Assembly: GCF_020905335.1 (NCBI RefSeq)
Contig: NZ_JAJJMN010000001.1
Location: forward strand, 2,294,001 to 2,358,000
Reading direction: 5' to 3'
DNA from: Flavobacterium lipolyticum
Lineage (GTDB): Bacteria; Bacteroidota; Bacteroidia; Flavobacteriales; Flavobacteriaceae
DNA: 64,000 nt
The notes under the pieces were generated by a model. It saw only the letters and a program-made list of their open reading frames with translations. It made no database searches and was not told the DNA's origin. Positions 54,392-61,885 of the stretch are shown piece after piece. Position 1 is the stretch's first letter. Each line of letters begins with the position of its first letter. Both the position numbers and the translations under genes were made by a program.

Positions 54392-55927
54392 TTAGAGACG
54401 GTTTTTAGGTTTTCCGGGATTAAAAAGGATAAAGCTCAAAAAAGCTAAAATCCAGACGCCGAATCCTCCATAAAGTAAGACCATTTCGAAACCATGGGCA
54501 AGAGCCAGGTGCAGAATCGATGAAGCTGAGTCCGTTATTTTTAATTGTGGATATTGTTGATTAAGAGAAGAAAAGTTTCCTATTGCTGCTTTTTCGGCTA
54601 TAGCATACAGCGTTTTTCTGTCTATGGTTCCTGATAAAGAAGTATTTAGATAATAGAAAATTCCGTTCACCAGAATAAAAGCCATTAAGGCAATATTAAT
54701 AGCTAAAGTGATCAATCGGGCACTCATGTCTATTCCTGATGCCATACCGGAGCGGTTTGCAGAAACGGAGCCTGTGGTGGTATTCGTGACAGGCGTATTG
54801 GTCAGTCCTAATCCAATACCGGCCAGTAAAGAACCTGGAAGCATCGTTAGCCAGCTGGCATTTTCTATACTACAGCCATACTTCATAAGTATAAAACCTA
54901 ATCCGATTACAAACAAACCTAACGGAATTACAATGCCTGAACGGTAGCGCGCTGATAGGTATTCTGCAAAAGGAGGAATGACCAAAGTGGGCAGTGTATA
55001 GGCAAGTAAGGAAAGCCCAACGGCTACAACATCGTAGTGGAGATAACTTTGAAAATAGATGGGCAAATAAATGATGAAGGGCCAAAAGCTGAAATTCATA
55101 CCGATAGACCCCAAGATAGCACCGGAAAAGTCACGTATCTTGAATACTGAGAGATCAAACATCGGATAGGGATTTGTTTTTTCGACACCAATAAATAGCA
55201 TAAAACTAAGTGCCGTTACTCCTAAAAGACAAAGAGCCGTAGGGCTTGTAAACCCAAGATCCGGTCCCTGCGTAATATAATACGTTAGCCCAAACACGGC
55301 TATGGACAATGTAATCATGCCCCAAAGATCTATTTTTTTTGAGTTGGTATCTTTAGATTCATCAACGTAGCCGTAAATAAGAATCGCAGTAAGAATTGCT
55401 ATTGGAAAATGTACCAGGAACACCCATTTCCACGATAATAGCGCCAGGATTGCTCCGCCTATTATGGGGCCAAAACCTAATCCGATACCGAGAATAATTC
55501 CCCAGGCACCGAAAGCTCTGCTTCGTTCTTTTCCTTCCTGAAATTGGTAGGATAAAGCGGCTACCTGACAAATCAACATGGCACCCCCGCTTATTCCCTG
55601 AAAAAATCGGCTTATAACTAGTAAAACTACATTTTGTGCCAAACCGCAGATTAAAGACGAAACTCCAAATAAAATGGTTGTAATGATAAGAACCTGTTTT
55701 CTTCCGTATCGGTCTGCCAGTGTTCCGGCAGCCATTAAAACGGTAGTGCAGCCTATGGTGTAAATGTTCATAATCCATTGCATGTCTTTAAGGCTTGCAT
55801 TCAGTACTTTTTCAAGTGTTGGAAGGATGACTGGTACACTTGAAATTTCAAGTGAAAACATTAAATTGGCAAGACAGATGGCAATTAGAGCGATATTGTT
55901 TTTGTCGGAGTTAAATTTTTGGTTCAT
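54392..55927 (-). CDS. DHA2-family (14-helix) MFS drug efflux transporter
   Basis: Antiporter of 511 residues with 14 hydrophobic segments. Motif A is LADRYGRKQVLI, motif B-like is ISRFFQGISGGAMLICQVAAL, and motif C-type GIILGIGLGFGPIIGGAI is the antiporter signature; LEISSVPVILPTLEKVLNASLKDMQWIMNIY is the usual EmrB/QacA N-terminus. It would export toxic compounds. An AraC-type regulator is transcribed divergently 85 bp away and probably controls it. Confidence 0.92.
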   Translation of the reverse strand: MNQKFNSDKNNIALIAICLANLMFSLEISSVPVILPTLEKVLNASLKDMQWIMNIYTIGCTTVLMAAGTLADRYGRKQVLIITTILFGVSSLICGLAQNVVLLVISRFFQGISGGAMLICQVAALSYQFQEGKERSRAFGAWGIILGIGLGFGPIIGGAILALLSWKWVFLVHFPIAILTAILIYGYVDESKDTNSKKIDLWGMITLSIAVFGLTYYITQGPDLGFTSPTALCLLGVTALSFMLFIGVEKTNPYPMFDLSVFKIRDFSGAILGSIGMNFSFWPFIIYLPIYFQSYLHYDVVAVGLSLLAYTLPTLVIPPFAEYLSARYRSGIVIPLGLFVIGLGFILMKYGCSIENASWLTMLPGSLLAGIGLGLTNTPVTNTTTGSVSANRSGMASGIDMSARLITLAINIALMAFILVNGIFYYLNTSLSGTIDRKTLYAIAEKAAIGNFSSLNQQYPQLKITDSASSILHLALAHGFEMVLLYGGFGVWILAFLSFILFNPGKPKNRL

Positions 55928-56012
55928 TTTTTTTATTTAATTTTTAGTAAAAATAAACTGATTAGGGTTATTTTTTCAGTACAATTAAAGGTTAAAGAAG
56001 TATTTTTGCAAC

Positions 56013-56852
56013 ATGAGAAAAGAAAACTTGCATCAATTAGTTGAAGTGATTTATAAAAGAGCTGATCAATGCCCATTGGTAAATTCACAACTTAGTTTTT
56101 TTCAAATGGTATATGTTATTTCGGGTTCAGGACTTCTTCATATTAATGGAAATGCAATTTCTTATCAAACCGGAAATCTTATGCTATTGACACCAAATGA
56201 TTGCTATTCATTTGATATTGTTAACACAACAGAGTTTTTGTTAGTGAAGTTGAATAGTGAATATGCTAAAGAATATAAATCAAAAAGTATCGATCACGTC
56301 GAATGTTTATTTCATTATGCATCACATTTGTCAGGTTGTATTTTGAGCCGAAAAGCAGATGAATACCTTGTTAAATCAATAGCGGAATCATTATTACATA
56401 CGATGGACAATAAAGATATTTACGATGAAGATTTAATTATTCACTACGTAAACGCACTTATTGTTATTGCTGCCCGAAACATTGCGAAAATAAAACCCTC
56501 AGGTGTAAAGGAGAGTGCTGATAAAAGGGTTTTGGAAATTATCAATTACATTCAGACGAATATCTTTTATCCGCAAAAACTAAAAGTGTTGGTAATGGCC
56601 AAGAAGTTTGATATATCAGATACTTATTTGGGGAGCTATTTTAAAAATCATAGTGGAGAAACGATTCAGTCTTTTGTTTCAAATTATAAGATCCGATTGA
56701 TTGAGCATCGGCTAAGTTTTAGTGATATGAGAATTAATGAAATTGTGGATGAGTTTGGTTTTTCCGATGAAAGTCATCTTAATAAGTTTTTTAAGAAACA
56801 TAGAAATGTTAGTCTGACTGCATACAGAAAGGCTAAGGTTTCAGTGAATTAA
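56013..56852 (+). CDS. AraC-family transcriptional regulator
   Basis: Regulator of 279 residues. The N-terminal part is an AraC-type cupin domain (FQMVYVISGSGLLHINGNAISYQTGNLMLLTPND), and the C-terminal 100 residues hold the double helix-turn-helix (LKVLVMAKKFDISDTYLGSYFKNHSGETIQSFV, INEIVDEFGFSDESHLNKFFKKH). It is divergent from the DHA2 transporter. TATTTTTG at 56001-56008 fits the -7 element but lies so close to the ATG that the message would be nearly leaderless. Ligand unknown. Confidence 0.92.
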   Translation: MRKENLHQLVEVIYKRADQCPLVNSQLSFFQMVYVISGSGLLHINGNAISYQTGNLMLLTPNDCYSFDIVNTTEFLLVKLNSEYAKEYKSKSIDHVECLFHYASHLSGCILSRKADEYLVKSIAESLLHTMDNKDIYDEDLIIHYVNALIVIAARNIAKIKPSGVKESADKRVLEIINYIQTNIFYPQKLKVLVMAKKFDISDTYLGSYFKNHSGETIQSFVSNYKIRLIEHRLSFSDMRINEIVDEFGFSDESHLNKFFKKHRNVSLTAYRKAKVSVN

Positions 56853-56894
56853 TTTTTCTAACGAAAAAAATATCTTTAAAAAGGGGCATTAAAA

Positions 56895-56928
56895 AAGCCG
56901 AAGAAAATCTCCGGCTTGTAATTTTTTA
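56895..56928. terminator. bidirectional terminator between the AraC gene and rpe
   Basis: A GC-rich stem AAGCCG / CGGCTT with inner AGA/TCT pairing is flanked by A-rich and T-rich runs, so it can end transcription from both convergent genes. Confidence 0.7.
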
Positions 56929-56941
56929 TTTCTTTAAGACC

Positions 56942-57604
56942 TTAAAAAGTAGTCAAAGTTTTTAATTCAGCAATAGTCTGAGTTGGGTTTTCGGCTTTAA
57001 AAACAAAGCTTCCGGCAACCAGAACATCAGCACCGGCTTCTACTAATTGTTTGGCATTTTTACTGGTCACACCACCATCAATTTCAATAATGGTCGAAGC
57101 ATTTTTACGAGTAATTAAGGCTTTTAGCTTCTCTACTTTAGTATAAGTGTTTTCGATGAACGACTGACCTCCAAAACCAGGATTTACGCTCATAATGCAT
57201 ACTAAATCAATATCGTTGATTATATCTTCTAATAAATCAATATTAGTGTGTGGATTAATTGCAACTCCTGCTTTCATTCCTTCAGCTTTGATGGCTTGCA
57301 ATGTTCTGTGTAAGTGTGTGCAGGCTTCATAATGTACGCTTAGGATATTGGCCCCTAAATCGGCAAAAGTTTTAATGTAACGATCCGGATCAACAATCAT
57401 CAGGTGTACGTCTATCGTTTTTTTAGCATGTCTCGAAATAGCTTCTAAAACCGGCATTCCGAAAGAAATATTCGGAACAAAAACTCCGTCCATAATATCA
57501 ATATGAAACCAGTCGGCCTGACTGTTGTTGATCATTTCGATATCACGTTGCAAATTAGCAAAATCAGCTGCCAGAACAGAAGGAGCAATAAGTGTATTCT
57601 TCAT
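56942..57604 (-). CDS. rpe: ribulose-phosphate 3-epimerase
   Basis: Pentose phosphate pathway enzyme of 220 residues from the chosen ATG (MKNTLIAPSVLAADFANL), interconverting ribulose-5-phosphate and xylulose-5-phosphate. Metal-binding and catalytic sequences are HIDIMDGVFVPNISFG, HLMIVDP, MSVNPGFGGQSFIENT and EIDGGVTSKNA, with VAGSFVFK near the end. The 26 upstream in-frame codons read repeat-like Lys-rich sequence and are excluded. It stands alone between terminators. Confidence 0.96.
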   Translation of the reverse strand: MKNTLIAPSVLAADFANLQRDIEMINNSQADWFHIDIMDGVFVPNISFGMPVLEAISRHAKKTIDVHLMIVDPDRYIKTFADLGANILSVHYEACTHLHRTLQAIKAEGMKAGVAINPHTNIDLLEDIINDIDLVCIMSVNPGFGGQSFIENTYTKVEKLKALITRKNASTIIEIDGGVTSKNAKQLVEAGADVLVAGSFVFKAENPTQTIAELKTLTTF

Positions 57605-57769
57605 TGTGTAGTTGTGTGTTGTGTTGTTTTTTTTTTGCAAAGTTAATTTTTTTAATCGCAAAGCTCGCAAAGATTTATGCAAAGTTTTTATGTTTTGAGT
57701 TGAGTAATAAATTCAGAAAGCGGTGTGCTTTTAAAAGTCTGATCTTTAAAAAGTGTTGCAGAAAAAAAA

Positions 57770-57804
57770 ATAAAATAAAAAACTCCGGTAATCAGCCGGA
57801 GTTT
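57770..57804 (-). terminator. intrinsic terminator downstream of the sigma factor gene
   Basis: On the minus strand a 9-bp stem AAACTCCGG / CCGGAGTTT (57796-57804 with 57780-57788) is followed by an A/T run rich in T. It is about 140 bp after the stop. Confidence 0.7.
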
Positions 57805-57880
57805 CAATCATCAATCAAAAAACGAACAGTCAATCAAACTGTTGTTTGCTTTGTCGTCCAATATAGGTAGTTTTGAAATA

Positions 57881-57918
57881 AATTCCAAATTCCGACAAAA
57901 TAATCGGAATTTGGAATT
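57881..57918. repeat. palindromic repeat, AATTCCAAATTCC family
   Basis: Arms 57881-57895 and 57904-57918 are perfect complements (15 bp) around an 8-base loop, with a trailing ACTTTGGAATTT. It matches the repeat at 35619-35670 in sequence and layout. Confidence 0.8.
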
Positions 57919-57940
57919 GCTATAATTGGAACTTTGGAAT

Positions 57941-58804
57941 TTATCCAAGATAAGTTTTAAGAATTTTACTTCTTGAAGTATGTTTTAATCTACGGATTGC
58001 TTTTTCTTTAATCTGACGAACACGCTCACGAGTTAAGTCGAAAGTTTCTCCAATTTCTTCTAAAGTCATTGGATGTTGATCGCCAAGACCAAAATACAAA
58101 CGAACAACATCAGCCTCTCTTGGAGTTAATGTCTCTAGTGAACGCTCAATTTCAGTACGTAATGATTCGTGAATTAATTCTCTGTCCGGGTTTGGAGATT
58201 CTCCAGAACGTAAAACGTCATAAAGGTTAGAATCTTCACCTTCAACAAGAGGTGCATCCATTGATAGGTGACGACCAGAGTTTTTCATAGACTCTTTTAC
58301 GTCATTTACAGTCATGTCAAGTTCTTTTGCAATTTCTTCAGCAGAAGGCGGACGCTCGTTAGATTGCTCTAATAAAGCATACATTTTGTTGATTTTATTG
58401 ATAGAACCGATTTTGTTTAATGGTAAACGAACAATACGAGATTGTTCTGCCAAAGCCTGCAGGATCGATTGACGAATCCACCATACAGCATAAGAGATGA
58501 ATTTGAAACCACGAGTCTCATCAAAACGCTGAGCGGCTTTAATTAAACCTAAGTTTCCTTCATTAATTAAGTCAGGAAGAGTTAATCCTTGATTTTGATA
58601 TTGTTTAGCAACCGATACAACGAAACGTAGGTTAGCTTTTGTTAATTTTTCTAATGCTCTTTGATCACCGGCTTTTATTCTTTGTGCTAATTCTACCTCT
58701 TCATCGGCGGTAATTAGGTCAACTTTTCCAATTTCTTGTAGGTATTTGTCTAATGATGCAGTTTCACGATTGGTTACCTGCTTGGTGATTTTAAGTTGTC
58801 TCAT
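57941..58804 (-). CDS. rpoD: primary RNA polymerase sigma factor (RpoD/SigA)
   Basis: Sigma-70 factor of 287 residues, the short form seen in Bacteroidota, which lacks most of region 1.1 and the non-conserved insert. Region 1.2 is [34 protein letters not shown], region 2 includes [39 protein letters not shown], and region 4 has [27 protein letters not shown]. It directs transcription from the TTTG/TAnnTTTG promoters expected in this organism. Confidence 0.97.
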   Translation of the reverse strand: MRQLKITKQVTNRETASLDKYLQEIGKVDLITADEEVELAQRIKAGDQRALEKLTKANLRFVVSVAKQYQNQGLTLPDLINEGNLGLIKAAQRFDETRGFKFISYAVWWIRQSILQALAEQSRIVRLPLNKIGSINKINKMYALLEQSNERPPSAEEIAKELDMTVNDVKESMKNSGRHLSMDAPLVEGEDSNLYDVLRSGESPNPDRELIHESLRTEIERSLETLTPREADVVRLYFGLGDQHPMTLEEIGETFDLTRERVRQIKEKAIRRLKHTSRSKILKTYLG

Positions 58805-58929
58805 GTTTTTTGTCTCCTCAATTTTTAAGTGTACAAATGGTTATACGTAATGAGTTCAAAAAAGGTTACAATTAATTTAAATTATTTTTACAAATTAATT
58901 GTTTGGCTGTTTTTTTTATCTTTTCCGAT

Positions 58930-60666
58930 CTAATTTGAAAGCACTTCTTTAACCTCGATAGTCTCTTTTATAAAAACGGGTTTTCCTGAAGCAGAAAATC
59001 CTTCCAGTGTGATTTCAAATTTACCGGATACGTCTGAGGTATAAAATTGTATTTTCGAATTTGCATCACTTAAATCTACTTTAGGAACCCAAAGAAGCTG
59101 ATGTCTGTAATCAGGAATTCTTTCATTTTTAGTGCTGGTATAATCAGGTTTAAAATAGTCTTTTTTAGACTGTGGTCTTAGAAGTTCAGGTCTTAAAATA
59201 AAACTGCCTTTAAGTTTGGTTTCGTAATCGCCATTTTTAGTTGTAAACGACACTAAACCGTTAAAAGATTTTGCGCCGTAATTGTAAATTCCTTTTACAA
59301 CATTGATTTTATAGATGTTTTTCGGGTTGTATTGGAACAGTTCGTTTAGGTCTTCTATGATCAGTCCGTCTACGATTATTAAGGTAGGTAGGGCAGATTC
59401 GTAATTAGGATCGTAGTCGTAAACATGAATGGCATAGTTGTTTTTATCTTTTGAAAAATAGACGCCTTTCACAACTTCAGTTATCGTTTCTTCCATAGTT
59501 GCGAATCGTGTAAAAGCGTCCAGTTTAAACTCTTTTGATAAATTTTTGTAAAAAGGAATGGTATCCTTTGAGGCTAATATGCTGTCTTTTTTAAGATTGT
59601 AATAAGCGTTTTCTATTTGAGTAGAAATCAGTCTTTCTGAAATATTCTGTTTAAAGTCTGAATTGAACTGAAATTCCGGAAAGCTTAAATTTGAAAAATT
59701 GATATTTTTCGGTTTGTCCATTTCAATAGTATAATCCTGTTTGTTGTCTTCCAGAATTTGAACAATTACATTGGAGTTTGAGTTCGGCTTTTCCAGATTA
59801 AAAATAAAATTTCCTTCATTATCTGTTTTGGCAAGCTTCAATGTATAATTTTTGCCCACTATTGAAAGAGCTACTTTTTTATTTTTTATGTCAGCATTGC
59901 TGGATTGTATTTTTCCGGAAATTAGCTCACCACGTAATTCCGGCAATAGAAAATTAGGGTTTTTTATTTCTGTTTGAAGGATTTTAGAAGTATTGCCTCC
60001 ACCAAGTTCTCCGAAATTGATTTTCGTTTGAGCTACAAAACCATCTGCTTTTCTTACTGAAAGCACATAATTTCCCTTTGTAAATTCATCAGAATTACTG
60101 ATGATTTGCAACTCTGCCTGATCTCTGTTTTTGTAAGTTTTGCGTCTTAAATTAAAAGAGATGTCTTTGTTTGTTATCGTTTCGGGTAAAGTTACTTCTT
60201 TTTGAGAAACGGTATTTACAGGTTTATCCTTGTAAGGATTTAGGATATAAATGTCAATATTGCAATAATCTGAGACCTCTTTGTTCAACATCCAGTTGGT
60301 GTATCCTATAATTTTATAGTTTCCGGTTTCCAGAGTTGTTGGAATGAAAAAGTCGCTGCTGGCGGTTCCGTTTTCGAGAAACAATTTATGGGTAAGAACT
60401 GTTGTTTTGTTTTTGTCGACCAGCTGCAAGTAAGCAATTTTGCTATATTTCGACATTTCATTTGTTGATTTATTGACACAGAAAATCTTGTAGAACAAAG
60501 ATTCTCCGGTGATATAGGAATTAGCGTTTGTACTGATGTAAATGGATTCCTTAAGGTTTTGATCTATTGTATTCAGTTCCGTTACGGCATTGTTCTTCTG
60601 AGCAAACAAAATTTGCTGAAAGCTCATTGCTATAGCTATGATGGTTATGTATTTTAGTCTATCCAA
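58930..60666 (-). CDS. secreted protein with a TonB-plug-like domain but no barrel
   Basis: From a TTG start that overlaps the DUF4249 stop by 13 bases, the product is 578 residues; a start at 60711 is also open. An N-terminal signal sequence (YITIIAIAMSFQQILFAQ) precedes beta-sandwich (MG2-like and carboxypeptidase-regulatory-like) domains and, near residues 430-520, a plug-like segment (LPTLIIVDGLIIEDLNELF, PKNIYKINVVKGIYNYGAKSFNGLVSFTTKNG). A beta-barrel is absent. It is the last gene of an operon with a TonB-dependent receptor and DUF4249. Probably periplasmic or surface; function unknown. Confidence 0.78.
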   Translation of the reverse strand: MDRLKYITIIAIAMSFQQILFAQKNNAVTELNTIDQNLKESIYISTNANSYITGESLFYKIFCVNKSTNEMSKYSKIAYLQLVDKNKTTVLTHKLFLENGTASSDFFIPTTLETGNYKIIGYTNWMLNKEVSDYCNIDIYILNPYKDKPVNTVSQKEVTLPETITNKDISFNLRRKTYKNRDQAELQIISNSDEFTKGNYVLSVRKADGFVAQTKINFGELGGGNTSKILQTEIKNPNFLLPELRGELISGKIQSSNADIKNKKVALSIVGKNYTLKLAKTDNEGNFIFNLEKPNSNSNVIVQILEDNKQDYTIEMDKPKNINFSNLSFPEFQFNSDFKQNISERLISTQIENAYYNLKKDSILASKDTIPFYKNLSKEFKLDAFTRFATMEETITEVVKGVYFSKDKNNYAIHVYDYDPNYESALPTLIIVDGLIIEDLNELFQYNPKNIYKINVVKGIYNYGAKSFNGLVSFTTKNGDYETKLKGSFILRPELLRPQSKKDYFKPDYTSTKNERIPDYRHQLLWVPKVDLSDANSKIQFYTSDVSGKFEITLEGFSASGKPVFIKETIEVKEVLSN

Positions 60667-61880
60667 AATGATGGTTTTATGTTTGATGAAAATGAAGTGC
60701 AATCTCCGCATTCTACGGGATACAATAGATACTGAGGCGTTTCGTTAGGAAAATAAACTTTAATTCCTGATTTGATTAGGTCTAGGATATCATTCCCCTG
60801 ACATTCGGCTGAAGAACTGAAACAATAATTAAAGTAAAATTGGTCTATTTCATTTTCAGGAACTGGAGAGGGACAATCATATTGATATTTAGGTATTGGT
60901 TCTTTTGGGAAAAGATCGGTAAAATTAAAAAAGAGTCTTTTTTCGGAATAGGAGGACACATTAAAGAATCCAATCACTTTTTCGCCTGGATTGTCAACAG
61001 GATTTATGTTTCCATAAAAAAAGCCGGGTTGGGTTTGTGATAGAATGCTCCCAATGTCAGAAATCTCTTTTAGGGTTTCGTAAAAAGTATGGGCAGCAAG
61101 ATTCTGAACATATTGTTTGACTAATATGCTGTATCTGCTTCTGATGATCGGGTCTTTGCTGCTAATGAATTTAATTGGAAAATCAGTAACTCTGTCTTCA
61201 CTTAACTGGTTCGTATTGGTTAGAATTAATTCATTAGATTTTTTATCGGAATAACAAATTCTAACTTCTGTTGTCCTGTCTTCAAATACAATTTGTCCTT
61301 TTGGATTGGAGCCTGGAGGAAAAAAGACAGCAACGGCTTTTTTAGAATAAACTTTAGGTGCAATTATTTTATACGTTTCGTCGTATTCGTATCTGTAGTA
61401 TCGGGATTTGTTTGTGGGATCGTTGCTGTTTACAGTAATTTCAACTCCTAATACACCTTTTTTTGTTACTGCTTTTGCTTCTACTTTATCGATCTGAGTC
61501 TGTTGTGGCAATTTCTCTTCATTCGAGACGTAGCTTCTTCCGTTTTTTGTAAGGATATGCAATTGATAGGCTCTACCGGGACTGGCCTGAAATTGGTTTA
61601 CGGAAATATAGGCCTCATTTTTTTCCTGAAAATCGTATTTATTACCCAGATCATCGGTAACATATACCACCGCTTTACTTTCAAAGGTTGGTTTCTTTCC
61701 GTCAAGTTTATACGTTCTGGACAATTTAATTTGATGGTTTTTATATTGATCAGTGATAGTGGCTTCTATTACCAGAGCATCTTCGAAGCCATTGGTTTGG
61801 TACGAATAGGGTGTAGTGCATCCCAATACAATTGAAAGAAGTATCGTTATAAGAAATCCGTAGTGTAAGATCTTTTTCAT
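60654..61880 (-). CDS. DUF4249-family lipoprotein
   Basis: Lipoprotein of 408 residues (lipobox IVLGCTTP). The opening (EDALVIEATITDQYKNHQIKLSRTYKLDG) and the pattern of beta strands are typical of DUF4249 proteins, which in Bacteroidota accompany TonB-dependent receptors. C-terminal cysteines (PSPVPENEIDQFYFNYCFSSSAECQGNDILDL, ECGDC) may form disulfides. It starts 5 bp after the receptor stop, and its own stop overlaps the next start. Probably a surface ligand-binding or barrel-associated component; substrate unknown. Confidence 0.88.
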   Translation of the reverse strand: MKKILHYGFLITILLSIVLGCTTPYSYQTNGFEDALVIEATITDQYKNHQIKLSRTYKLDGKKPTFESKAVVYVTDDLGNKYDFQEKNEAYISVNQFQASPGRAYQLHILTKNGRSYVSNEEKLPQQTQIDKVEAKAVTKKGVLGVEITVNSNDPTNKSRYYRYEYDETYKIIAPKVYSKKAVAVFFPPGSNPKGQIVFEDRTTEVRICYSDKKSNELILTNTNQLSEDRVTDFPIKFISSKDPIIRSRYSILVKQYVQNLAAHTFYETLKEISDIGSILSQTQPGFFYGNINPVDNPGEKVIGFFNVSSYSEKRLFFNFTDLFPKEPIPKYQYDCPSPVPENEIDQFYFNYCFSSSAECQGNDILDLIKSGIKVYFPNETPQYLLYPVECGDCTSFSSNIKPSFWID

Positions 61881-61885
61881 AATTT

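Larger units (their letters stand above)
57605..57940. other. gap between rpe and the sigma factor gene
   Basis: About 335 bp with no gene. It holds an AT-rich part that should carry the rpe promoter, the sigma-gene terminator near 57780, and a palindromic repeat next to the sigma-factor stop codon. Confidence 0.6.

Noticed and set aside
55362..55778. 138-codon frame inside the DHA2 transporter gene
   Set aside because: Same-strand out-of-frame shadow of a clearly real transporter; its composition is not protein-like.
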